Below are positions 46,501 to 55,118 of a stretch of 64,000 bases of DNA, piece by piece. The notes under the pieces were generated by a model. That model searched no databases, was not told the DNA's origin, and worked only from the letters and a program-made list of their open reading frames with translations. Both the position numbers and the translations under genes were made by a program. The stretch's first letter is position 1. Every line of letters begins with the position of its first letter. The stretch is from contig BSDZ01000016.1 in the NCBI GenBank assembly GCA_030268105.1, positions 2,611,501 through 2,675,500 of the forward strand, given 5' to 3'. The DNA comes from Volvox africanus. Its lineage: Eukaryota > Chlorophyta > Chlorophyceae > Chlamydomonadales > Volvocaceae.

Positions 46501-48416
46501 GGGACTGTCAGGTAGTGGCCACGGGTGAAGCTAAGCCCCTTATCACACACATGAAGATAGTGTGCGATGATTTGGATAACTGATGAAGAGCGAGGGAAAA
46601 TGTAGCATCCGATCCTGGGCTATCTACGGACAGAATATAAAAAGAAGGGCGCTGCTGCACGCAGAGGGCAGATTACCATGCATTTGAGTGGACGTCACTG
46701 TTGCATATATATGGTAGTTGAGATGGGAGCTAAGCACGCCCGCCAGATGTTGGGAATATGGCTCCGTTTGCGTGATTGTGCCGTACATACCTGATAGTCC
46801 ACAATACGAGGGATACCAAGGTTGCCGTACAGGGAGCCCCAAAGGCAAATGTGATCTGTGTGGCGGCCTGTCCAGCACTTCCCAAGTCCTCAAAAAGACA
46901 ACTGGGAGAGTAGGCTATGAAGTTCTCCATGCTGACGAATGAACTGAGTACGCTCTGATATTTGGTAATGATGGGCGGGTAGTCGATGCCCATCTTGGTA
47001 ATAATAATGAAGTACTGGACGTGGGTGATGAGCGTCTGCAGGAGATGAGAATCATCACGCAAACTTTATGATGATGAAAGCAATAATATGGGACACATAC
47101 ATGCATGCATACAGAGTACTGTTGACTGTATTCGTTAAAGCCTGGCATTGCCTGCTATAATCTATGGGACAACAACTGTCACGATTAGTTATGTAAGTTG
47201 TCTTGTCACTGCTGTATCTGTTGTATCTCTGTGATATCCGCCTCAACAAACCAATAAAGGCCCGATCGCGCAGACGATGAATGTTCAGATAGACGTACAG
47301 ATTCCGGATATTGCCCATAGGTATAGCCCCAGAGTACTACAATGCATGACAAGCGAGCACTATTCAAAGCCACACCTTCAGACGATCAAGAGAGCTAAGT
47401 TCCTCCGCTGCCATCTCCGCAGAGCGTGTCAATGACATGTTGCTGAAAGTGGTGAGCAGTATGAGGGCGACGGTGCCCCAGAATGCGAGTATGCCGACCA
47501 CAATCGTGCGAGCCAAGGACGGGCACTTCATGCAACTGAAGTCCACGGATAGGGAGTATCCCGCCAGGCATGCAGCGCAAAGGTGGCCGGTGTACCCCGT
47601 AGCGCATTGAAGTTGCAGATAAGACCGGTTCCCTGATGATCCTTGGGGCCTTATGCTAGATGTAGAGGGGTCGTCGTTGAATAAGTAGCAGGGTAGTTCT
47701 TCTTCCTTAGTCAGACGTGGGATGTTGTACTGCTGCTGCAGAACGTTGTCTCGGTTTGGAGGGAAGGTATTGTACCACCATTGCTGGCAGACGGCGAGGA
47801 GGAGCGACCGGTTATTGTTTCCCGTTGATAACACGCTTCCCAATAATTGTAAAGTAGTGACTGCTGGCAAGTCGCTGCTGCCTACGATTGAAGCATATGA
47901 GGGGTCCGTAATATTTAGGGTAACATTCTGGAGAAATATGGTATTGAAGTTCTTCACAAGCAGTTCGCCCCAGAAGCCGTCCAGCGCATCCCCGAACGAC
48001 TCCACCTTGCCACATGCTGCGGGTTGAGGGCAGCGGTGCATCCGGGGGGAATTGGGGGCACTGTGCCAGTAGCCAGGGGCGGGCAGCAACAAGGCGCCGC
48101 CGGGACAGATCGCGTTGGTAGGACATGCCTGGCAGCAGGATGGGCAAGAGGACTCCTCGTCATTGATGCTCCTACTTGTCGTCAAGTTTTGGTTAGCGGC
48201 CCTCGAGCTTTGCCAGGCGCGATCTAAAAGGTTTTCATTTGATGATAGCAGCTCGGATAGCGGCAGCCGCCTGTCCGTCCACAAGCCCACTCGGTCCCGG
48301 CGGCAGATGCTGCAGCTGTACATTACAATACCGTCAGTACCGTTGCTGATGCCTTGCACGAGCTCGCTCCCCACCTCACAAGGGAGGAGCTCCACGTGGA
48401 TTTGGAGATTCGTCAC
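37530..48416 (-). CDS. Gene B: paralogue of gene A lacking the Pmp ectodomain in this window
   Basis: Minus-strand exons are 48416-47376, 47035-46791, 46105-45489, 45274-44682, 44532-44318, 43743-43659, 43104-42874 and 37787-37530, all joining in phase. They correspond one to one to gene A from its Cys-rich exon to its end, except that the long loop exon of A is split in two here. The homologous exons of 245, 215, 85 and 231 bp have identical lengths in A and B, and the membrane segments are nearly identical (for example [20 protein letters not shown]). The loop between 46105 and 44682 is unrelated in sequence (Gly/Ala/Val and Gln/Thr/Ser-rich). No homologue of the Pmp exons or of the exon 23699-23420 appears between 48417 and 64000. 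Either B is a 5'-truncated duplicate, or its 5' exons lie beyond the LINE array. All exons are open, so it is not an obvious pseudogene. The last intron (42873-37788) holds an LTR retrotransposon. Confidence 0.7.
39040..39044. repeat. Target-site duplication CACGC, left copy
   Basis: CACGC directly precedes the TGTAACAG start of the 5' LTR and is repeated directly after the 3' LTR at 42092-42096. Confidence 0.75.
39045..39257 (+). repeat. 5' LTR (internally deleted)
   Basis: Starts TGTAACAGGG and ends CTGTTATA, an imperfect terminal inverted repeat. It matches both ends of the 3' LTR but lacks the segment equivalent to 41841-42045. A TGG that could begin a tRNA primer-binding site follows at 39259, but I could not match it to a tRNA. 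Confidence 0.85.
39608..39922 (+). CDS. gag-like open frame of the LTR element
   Basis: 104 residues beginning [13 protein letters not shown], with an amphipathic stretch ([20 protein letters not shown]) typical of the N-terminal part of Gypsy Gag proteins, and Ala/Thr-rich flanks. It stops at TAA 39920-39922. The next segment (repeat and protease) continues in the same frame after that stop, so in a working ancestor the two were probably one polyprotein or joined by readthrough. No zinc knuckle is seen. Confidence 0.5.
   Translation: MLADRPSVRAPPGSPHSNIEVEQLRHELTQADHRPAHAAATPSAASSTSLPTASLIDHIVAFVERLLQQKLEAALPSLFAQLQTPVTNAAATTAPQAAYHASAP
39926..40831 (+). CDS. Gag-Pro segment: EAYP minisatellite plus retroviral aspartic protease
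   Basis: The first 110 or so codons are a 12-bp minisatellite coding EAYP, LVAN and NPAA tetrapeptides. A protease domain follows at about 40335-40670, with the active-site motif [16 protein letters not shown] (the usual form is DSGAT; here DGGAT keeps the catalytic Asp) and the closing motif [15 protein letters not shown]. This is the Ty3/Gypsy protease. It would process the polyprotein in the particle. The frame then runs into the deletion junction and ends soon after. Confidence 0.7.
   Translation: MNPEAYPRGLPQRPTPEAYPDAYPEAYPEAYPEAYLVANLVAYPEAYPEAYPEAYPEAYPEAYPEAYPEAYPEAYPEAYPEAYLVANLVANPAANPAANPAASPAANPEAEPEAEPALKLSATQLASMVCNAAHQQLAFKGTVNGRTAVILIDGGATGSFVHTQWLARREVKAAKTVNNMSVTLANGQEQDCPYVLPNASVTIRTFKCRSTLVATDLGDFDVVLGKDWLAQWNPHVCWRTNTVTLRTTLTKHVLRGDPPEAVNERAPKILSALQFKRVVRATKQYNLCVVHEVNTQDQRRG
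39932..40260 (+). repeat. 12-bp coding minisatellite (GAGGCCTACCCT)n
   Basis: Over 20 tandem copies of a 12-bp unit with variants (CTTGTGGCCAAC, AATCCCGCGGCC). Being a multiple of three, it keeps the reading frame whatever the copy number. Confidence 0.9.
40806..41577 (+). pseudogene. RNase H end and integrase of the LTR element (frameshifted)
   Basis: [17 protein letters not shown] is the typical end of Gypsy RNase H. The integrase follows with its zinc-binding part ([17 protein letters not shown], then [20 protein letters not shown]) and the first part of the catalytic core ([10 protein letters not shown]). The frame shifts near 41255 and again later. Fragments such as [11 protein letters not shown] and [16 protein letters not shown] are readable in other frames. 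It is decayed. Confidence 0.7.
41661..41670 (+). promoter_or_regulatory. Polypurine tract
   Basis: GGAGGGGGGA lies three bases before the 3' LTR, where plus-strand priming is expected. Confidence 0.75.
41674..42091 (+). repeat. 3' LTR (418 bp)
   Basis: Starts TGTAACAGGG and ends TTTGTTATA. It is the complete version: a 205-bp segment (41841-42045) is absent from the 5' LTR. Elsewhere the two LTRs differ at only a handful of positions. Confidence 0.85.
42092..42096. repeat. Target-site duplication CACGC, right copy
   Basis: Matches 39040-39044 exactly. Confidence 0.75.
42572..42682 (+). repeat. Dispersed repeat R2, copy a
   Basis: About 110 bases, starting GTATCCTGGGGTATCTAGGG and including AACAGTTTGGCGGATAT, recur at 51470-51584. 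It lies in the last intron of gene B. Confidence 0.75.
46336..46560 (+). repeat. Dispersed repeat R1, copy b
   Basis: Diverged copy of 35519-35728, in the intron between gene B exons 46791 and 46105. It includes the shared GGATGCTGGTGGTGGGTGCT core. Confidence 0.7.
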
Positions 48417-50818
48417 CTGCATGCGTGTGTTGTCACAGGTAGCTAGTTGTTTCCTTGAAGCCGGAAGAGGGCGGGACCGCAAATATTTGTAGTATCTCTA
48501 CTTCTAGAAAATCTCTGTTAGTTTAGAGATCAGTTTTGACGCTGAGGTTTACAGGCACATGCACACTCACAGTGGACAGAGTGCAGGGCTCATGAGCTGC
48601 ATGAATTGGGACGCTGGTTTTCGCACCCCAAACCCTACAATTTGGGCACGTGCGCGGTGCGTGGCGCACCGCGTGTCGTGGCTTGCCGTGCGGTTCGTGG
48701 TGCGGCGCGTGCATGGCGTGCCATATCGCGCCATGGCTACACGCCGCGTCCGAGCTGTGCTGCGTCCCGCGTCCGCGCACCGTCTCGCCGCGCGCCCAAC
48801 GTCCGATGCGGCAGCGCAAATTGTAGAGTTTCAGAACTTTGCAGTTATAGAAGCGCAGGTTAAATAAACATGTATAAGCTATGGCAAGATAATTGCTCAG
48901 CTAGGATAAAATGTGAGAGGCAAAATTGGAGTGCGGGCTGGGACATTCGAGATTGTGAAACTTGTTCATACTCATTTCACTTAAGTTAAACCTTGAAATA
49001 GAGAAGATTCATATGTGTTATGTTAGGCTTACTTTAGCATATACTTCTTTTAGTAAAGTTCAAGTCATAAGGCAAGAAGATGGTCGTCAAAACAAACGGT
49101 TGATTTATCGAAGGCCACGATCATATTTAATGGTCGGAGAAGTGTTGGTATAACCTTGACCTCGCCACCTGTTTGTGTGTATACGATTTTTGATAGGTAT
49201 AGACATAATACCATAATATGTAGAATATAAATGGTGATAACTACAGAATTTTAGACGGGCGAATCGATGTGTCTTGAGCACACACACATACGGACATGTC
49301 CCCCCCCATTCCGCCCCAGGAACCGGATCCAAGCAACCGACTGCACCGAGGCCACTTTAGCAAACAATGTTTCTAATAACATGAAACGATTCTGCTAAAA
49401 AGTCTTAACATATGAGTACATTTGGGGCGGGTAAGGAACGACTGCTTAAGGCAATCAGGTTTTTCAGTCAAACCCTGAGGAGCCTGATTCGATCCCAGCG
49501 GACATCATCTGTCTGAGGCAACCGGCCTGACTACATCCTGGTTTCCGACGAAAGTAGGAGAGTAGTTGCGTGGCCAATAAGGACTTGATGCTTTAAAAGC
49601 ATGTGAGTGACAGGACACATGTGGGCCAGGCACATGTCGTGACGTGGGAAGGGATGATAACCTCCCATGGCCAGGGTAGGCGATGGTGAGCATCAGCTGA
49701 CAGGGTCAAAGTGCCCAAGATGTGCCCTACAGAGGGGGAGAGTGTAGTAGTCGTATATGTACGGCCCACACACCAGCACAATATCAAGGTGCAGAAGCAC
49801 CCTGTCATCATCTCAAGATGTCTTTGCGGCTCTCAACTACTTTGGCTTAGCTTGGCTTGGCTGTATGGTGGAGATACGAGCACCTTGGACTTCATGCTCT
49901 AAGTCTGGACTTATAAGTGCCCAAACCTTGCCATTTCAGGGTTTAGTTGGTTTTAACTAAAACCACTCAGGCTTAGCTACCAAGATGCTTTCCAGGCTTC
50001 TTTTGACTTAGTCAGAGTTAGCGGAGGTTAGCCTTACATTAGACGTAGATGCTTAAAACCATGACTGGGCTTAGCAAGGATTTAGCTAAGGGGAAATTAA
50101 GCTCATTTTTTTCGGTTTTGGCTGCTACTTAGGGGACCTGGGATTTCCCGCCCCCCTATTATATGTCATCAATGATGGTACAGGCACTGGGATGGAGGGA
50201 GGGAGAGACAGAGGGCAAGGTAGACGGGGAGGGAGGAACAAGGAGGGATATAAGGGAGAAAAGGAAATGGGTGGGGACAGGGAGGGACACACAGGAGGGG
50301 AGGGATACTTAAGAGGGTCGAAGGAAGGTGTAACTGGGGAACTTGCACCCCGGCATCATGAGCTATTGCACCCTGTGTCACAGTGGTGCAATTGCAAGAA
50401 CTGACCAAAGGACCCCAACTCAAGGACCAGGACCCGGACTGGCACACAGAGTTTGATGCAAATGCGACAGGATGCGCATGAATACCGTCTGCCCTCTGGT
50501 GGATGCCTGGGCTGGTGCTGCGTCAGGGTTACAACCCGCCGTCTGAATAAATGAAAAGCAGACGGAAGTGCCAGGAGAACAAAAGAAACCTATCCGTCGG
50601 TTGCAAGGCGCAAGCTAGCCTACGGGTTGCCAGGGGCGCCTGAGGACGTTCACAGCAGGGGGGGAAGGATTGTAAGGGGGGAAATCGCACCCCGGCATCA
50701 CGCGCTATTGCACCCGGTGTTACAGGAAGGAGGGACAGGGGCAGAGGGACAGGGAGGGAGGGATAGGGAGGGAAGGGTAGAGAGGGGCAGGTGGGGAGGG
50801 GCAGGGAGGGGCGGACGA
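48417..50818. other. No supported gene; repeat-rich
   Basis: Upstream of the first visible exon of gene B. The part at 48540-48620 resembles 17722-17800 in the last intron of gene A. The part at 48640-48800 is rich in GCGTGGCG-type motifs. From 50190 on there are purine-rich (GGGAGGGA) tracts. No Pmp-type coding sequence is visible. Confidence 0.5.
50329..50724 (+). repeat. Duplicated 55-bp motif with purine-rich tracts
   Basis: The motif containing GCACCCCGGCATCA, then GCTATTGCACCC and GTGT.ACA, occurs at 50329-50382 and again at 50670-50724, each next to GGGAGGGA-rich sequence. It is probably a duplicated end of a repeat. Confidence 0.6.
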
Positions 50819-51469
50819 GGCAACACACACCTGTCACGGATGACCACACAGCCCTGTGGATGTGGGACCTTTGGAGGCACACCTAGCCGTCTCTGCTCCC
50901 CGCGCTTGCACCATTTCTGGGAGTGCCCCATAGCGCAGGCAGTGCGGGAACAGATTGACAGACACGTGCCGTCATCAACAACCACAGAGGAGCGCATGGC
51001 CCGACAACGTATGTGGCTCATCCAAGCACCCCCTGGCTTTGAACAGGCGCCATGGGATGTAATAGCTATGACATCCCTGTTAGGCATGGAACATGACAGA
51101 TACTGACTCCGAGCAGCAACCCACGCGGGGCAGAGGCAAGTAGAGACTACGGCTCCAGGACAGCCATCAAGGCCTCAAACTCAGACTCACGCAGAGCAGG
51201 GACCTTGTCAAAGAGCCTTCATGCGTTTGCAGGGAATCTCCTAGTCCAGGTGGAGGAGGAAGCGACTGCTAATCCATTAGGCACCCCCCTGATGCAACCA
51301 TAGGGGGACCAGCACATACGGAGGTGACAGCAGCAGCAGGCACTTCAACCCTTCACCATGCTCGTGCCCGAACAGTAGCAGACTTTTGGGCTTGGCTGCA
51401 CCCCTTTGCAGCCCTTGGTATCCCCTGGCGAGGCTGGGACCAGGTAGGGCCACAACAACCTTACCTGTG
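50819..51469 (+). pseudogene. Diverged LINE fragment: C-terminal end of ORF2, 5'-truncated
   Basis: The plus strand codes CGCGTFGG, then CSPRLHHFWECPIAQAVREQ and QAPPGFEQAPWDV, matching the C-terminal zinc-finger-like region of the full LINE at 55116-59765 but clearly diverged. After stops, ARTVADFWAWLHPFAALGIP matches the very end of that protein. It is an older or separate subfamily, truncated at about 50819. Its 3' part runs into repeat R2. Confidence 0.7.
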
Positions 51470-51584
51470 GTATCCTGGGGTATCTAAGGCTAATATCCAG
51501 GATGTTTAGGAAACTGGACATCATCTGATCGGGTCTAAACAGTTTGGCGGATATTAACAAAGAATTATAACACAGTGGCCAGTG
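51470..51584 (+). repeat. Dispersed repeat R2, copy b
   Basis: Shares about 110 bases with 42572-42682. Here it follows directly on LINE-derived coding sequence, so it is either an insertion or part of the 3' end of this LINE subfamily. Confidence 0.7.
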
Positions 51585-52342
51585 GGCAAATCCAGTGTGC
51601 AGCGCCAGCTGAGCTAACAGATTAAGGGGCAGACTCAGGAGTTTCAGGGTTTTTTGTATAGGAGCCTCTAGGAGGATAGGGCGGAGAACTTAGGAAGGAG
51701 GAGTTGTGGGGGAGCAAGGTGACGGTGCGCCCTTGCGGCCAGTGTTGGCTGGGCGTTGGGAGGAGGCAGGGAGCCAGGGGCTAGGGCTGGCCTTTCCTTG
51801 GCCATGGGGACCTTGGGGGATCTAGTAGGTGAGGAGGGAGGGCTCCCCAGCTTGTCTTGCAGGTTGGAATGGCTAGGGCTCTCTGTGGGCATAGCCGTTG
51901 AGCTTTTCAGGGGGCCCCCTTGGTGGATTGCTGTTGGTGGATTGCTGTTGGTGGATTGCTGTTGGTGGATTGCTATCCACTGGATTGCTGTCTTTGGAGG
52001 AGCCTAGCTTTCCTGCCGGGCAATTTGGAAGGGTCCTAGCTAATTGCCCCCTTTCCCCCTTTCCTTAGAGTGTCCCTGGGTGGGAGGGCCAGGATTTCAG
52101 TTTGGGAGGCAGTGGAGGTGGAGGAGGCAGGGTTTTCTTGCTTTTAGGGAGGTTATGGTATGGAGGAGGCTCTCTCTCCCTCTCCGTCTGGGAGGTGGTG
52201 TGGTTGGCTGAGGCTCTGTTCGTGTGAGTAGCCAGGCTTGAGGCTAGTGAGGCCTGAGTGTTGTATTATGGTTCAAGTATCACATCGGGAAAGCTCAATT
52301 GATAGAGCATTCAATATGCCAACGATTGTGGCCTGGGAGACC
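51585..52342. other. G-rich sequence between LINE copies, no gene
   Basis: Plausibly the 3' UTR of the diverged LINE. It includes a 16-bp tandem repeat TGGTGGATTGCTGTTG (about 51929-51985, nearly four copies). No gene was seen. At the right end, 52270-52335, a tRNA-like D-arm abuts the next LINE copy. Confidence 0.5.
52285..52342 (+). other. tRNA-like 5' half joined to LINE sequence
   Basis: AAGCTCAATTGATAGAGCAT has the layout of a tRNA D-arm (GCTC/GAGC stem, 8-base loop, near the consensus AGCTCAGTTGGTAGAGC). The A-box match is imperfect and there is no T-arm; the sequence passes into a LINE 3' copy at about 52343. It may be a SINE head or a tRNA-LINE chimera. Confidence 0.3.
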
Positions 52343-53950
52343 TTGGCTGGGTGGAGAGACCTTGCCCGAGGAGATCAGCCAGATTGTAGGGGCCTTAGGG
52401 CACCTCCCACCACTAGAAGATGTCAGCAACCCACCTTTAGCCCCTGGAGACTGGTGTTGGGCGGCTGCTCTCTGGGGATATCCTTTGCTGCCCAACAATT
52501 CGGATAATGGGGGAAGTATCAATGGTAACAACCACCGCCCAGGCCTGGAAACCCGCCACCCACTGATGGCTTCGTGCAGAAACTGCTCACAGTTGGGGAC
52601 CTGGTAAGGGTGTACGACCTGCTGGAGCATGGCAAAATACCCCTCCCTCAGTGCATGACCTGGCTAGACTGGACCCAACAGTATCTAGACCCCTTAGCCA
52701 GCCTCACCCAACTGCGAGACAAGGAGCCTACCCATATGGCTCTATCAGCTTTATGCAACGATATCAGCCCAGCATGGATAGCAGCAGCACGGGAGGTACT
52801 CAACCACTTACAACCCCAACAGCAGGACAGGGTGGAGGACAGAATGCCATCACCAGGGTGGTGATGGCCATGATCGTCAGGCGTTTGGGCTGGAGATTGC
52901 CAGGGGACTCGGGTATAGTGCCTCTCTACAACCTCACGGTAAGCCAAGCTACTCAGCTGCAAGGGGTTTCAACAGCGGAGGAGCAATTGGAGCTGATGAC
53001 AGCTTTTGTGCAGGAGGCGCAAGGGATGCCAACAGACGGACCAACTCCTTCCTGCCCTGCCACTGACCTCCAGCGCTTTCAGGCAACCCTACACAGGCTG
53101 TGGACAGCAGTTCGGTGGGAAAACAAAAACAAAGAGACGCTGTGGCGTTTGGTGGTCGATGGGATACCTATGCCTGGCAACACACATCTTTCCAGGGTGC
53201 CCATCAAACCATGTGGGTGTGGGAGCTATGGAGGTGATACTGATCAACCTTGCTCCCCGTGCCTGCACCACTTCTGGGAGTGCCCTAAAGCCAAGGCGGT
53301 GCGTGAACAGATTGACAGGCATCTGCCATTGCCGTCATCAGCAACAATTGAAGGGGGCATGACCAGGCAACAGCTATGGCTTGTCCAAGCACCTCCTGGT
53401 TGGGAGCAGGCCCCTTGGGACGTGATAGCTTTGGCTGCTCCGGGTGGCAACCAGGGAACACAGGCAACAGGGGCCTTCTACCCACGGACGGCAGCAGCAA
53501 CAACAGACCCACACAGCAGAGCAGGGACCCCGTCAACGGGCTATTACTGACTTCTTCAACCGTTCAGGGGGGTTCCCTCAACAGGGAGAGGAAGCTGCCA
53601 ACACCCATCTAATCATCTCTACGACACAGCCAACAATGGACACTCCAACACAAACAGCAGCCTCACCCCTGGACCGTGCACGGGCCCGTACAGTTGCCGA
53701 CTTTTGGGCACGCTTGCAGGTTTTTGCAGTGTTGGGTATCCCTCAATATGGGATCGAGTGGGACCACACATTCCATCCTAGCCATAGTTGGCACGCAAAT
53801 GCGGTGTGACTGGCCCAAGTGAGAGGGGGAGCACGTGGCAAGACAGACAGACAAAGCCACGTCCTCCTCCCCTGCGCTGTGGCTCGGTCCGGTCAGGACC
53901 CCCGGTGCTCGTCTTTGGAGGGCGAGTCGCCCACAGTGTAACACCCAAAC
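52343..53950 (+). pseudogene. LINE copy 1: 5'-truncated, frameshifted
   Basis: Starts inside ORF2 at the position equal to about 58190 of the full copy and runs to the same 3' end (CACAGTGTAACACCCAAA). Relative to the full copy it has frameshifts, a deletion in the middle of the ORF2 tail (around 52855), and it lacks about 590 bp of 3' UTR. The C-terminal zinc-finger-like region (CGCGSYGGDTDQPCSP) is still readable at about 53215. It is followed by a (TACA)n tract. Confidence 0.85.
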
Positions 53951-54017
53951 AATACATACATACATACATACATACATACATACATACATACATACATACA
54001 TACATACGTATACATAC
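53951..54017. repeat. (TACA)n tract between LINE copy 1 and the full LINE
   Basis: About 65 bp of ACAT units, near-perfect, ending in TATACATAC. The full LINE begins at the next base. Confidence 0.9.
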
Positions 54018-54096
54018 GGTGCCTTCAAGCCTATCCCCGCAAGCTATCCCAAGCTTCCTAGCGCAAGCTTATTCATCAGAACGATCCTCCAGACCC

Positions 54097-55116
54097 ATGG
54101 ATGAGTTCCAAGACCTCAAACCCACGCGCATGGCTGACACATGGCGGGTTAAAATGGCACCGGGATCCCCCAGCCTCCCACCCCAGAGCCTGTTCAGCTT
54201 TGGACGACCGGGGGGCTTTTTGAACCAGGGCATGCTGGTGGCTACTAAGCTCCGGTCAGTAGTAGAGGAGGCCCCGTTTCGTATGCCCTGCAAACCCCCT
54301 CCACGAACGGAGCTCAATCGCCAGCGAGACCTCAAACGTCAACGCCTGCCAACCCACCAGCCAAATCCCCCAGCCCAGCCCACAGCCCGACTGAGAGGTC
54401 TGGACCCCTCGTCCAGCATGGCCAACACTGTGCCATCCTTTGCGGATGTTCTCAGGCAGCACCCACAGGGGCCCCCAAGGCAACCCACACCCAGCTCTCT
54501 GATGCCACTCCCACCTGGGGCGCCCCAACCCATGGCCCCACCACCCAGGCTGCCGCCCCAAGCTATCATCGAAGCAGCCGCAACAGCAGCAATGGCCAGG
54601 GAAGCAGCAGCCAAAGCCGCTACAGCAGCATGCAAACCCAGAACCCCGACTAATACCACTGATGTAGTCACAGAATGTGCAGCCCAACCACCACCTCCCC
54701 AACCAGCATCAAAGCCAGACAACCAGGGGGTGGTGAACGAGGTCAACGTACCAGCTGGACGCTCACTCTCCAGGGCCAGGGCACAAGAGCATACCTCAAA
54801 CAGCCACGCCCTCACCAGAACCCAACAAAACAAAATTCGCAAGCAGCGACTGACCCACCTGCCAGAGGAGGTACGAGCCCAGCGGCACATGGCCCAAACA
54901 GAGAGGGCAAGGCAAGCCCGGAAGGCCAAACTAGCCTTGCAACGGAAGGAGAGGGAGTCAACGGTATCAGGTGGTATAACCAAGGAGGCACTCCGACCAC
55001 GGCGGACACCCACTCGGCGTCCCCGGCAAACCAAAAACAACCCCAACCCATCCCAGGACATGGACTGCGATGGGAAGGAGTATGACCCCCCCAACCGGGA
55101 AACCCAAGCCGAATAA
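54097..55116 (+). CDS. LINE ORF1 protein
   Basis: 339 residues from the ATG at 54097 (MDEFQDLKPTRMAD). The frame is open upstream to 53788, but that stretch is the 3' UTR of copy 1 and the (TACA)n tract, which would be read as repeated YIHT, so the later start is chosen. The protein is Pro/Ala/Gln-rich in the middle (APPPRLPPQAIIEAAATAAM) and strongly basic near the end (NKIRKQRLTHLPEE, then ARQARKAKLALQRKER), as expected of an RNA-binding ORF1. No zinc knuckle or RRM was recognised. Its TAA overlaps the ATG of ORF2 by one base. Confidence 0.75.
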   Translation: MDEFQDLKPTRMADTWRVKMAPGSPSLPPQSLFSFGRPGGFLNQGMLVATKLRSVVEEAPFRMPCKPPPRTELNRQRDLKRQRLPTHQPNPPAQPTARLRGLDPSSSMANTVPSFADVLRQHPQGPPRQPTPSSLMPLPPGAPQPMAPPPRLPPQAIIEAAATAAMAREAAAKAATAACKPRTPTNTTDVVTECAAQPPPPQPASKPDNQGVVNEVNVPAGRSLSRARAQEHTSNSHALTRTQQNKIRKQRLTHLPEEVRAQRHMAQTERARQARKAKLALQRKERESTVSGGITKEALRPRRTPTRRPRQTKNNPNPSQDMDCDGKEYDPPNRETQAE

Positions 55117-55118
55117 TG
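55114..55118 (+). promoter_or_regulatory. TAATG stop-start overlap of ORF1 and ORF2
   Basis: The last base of the ORF1 stop is the first base of the ORF2 ATG. An identical UAAUG arrangement in the silkworm LINE SART1 is known to drive ORF2 translation by termination-reinitiation. The same mode is inferred here. Confidence 0.7.

Noticed and set aside
53788..54096. N-terminal extension of LINE ORF1 with YIHT repeats
   Set aside because: The open frame crosses the 3' end of the previous LINE copy and the (TACA)n tract. The native ORF1 start is the ATG at 54097, inside the element.
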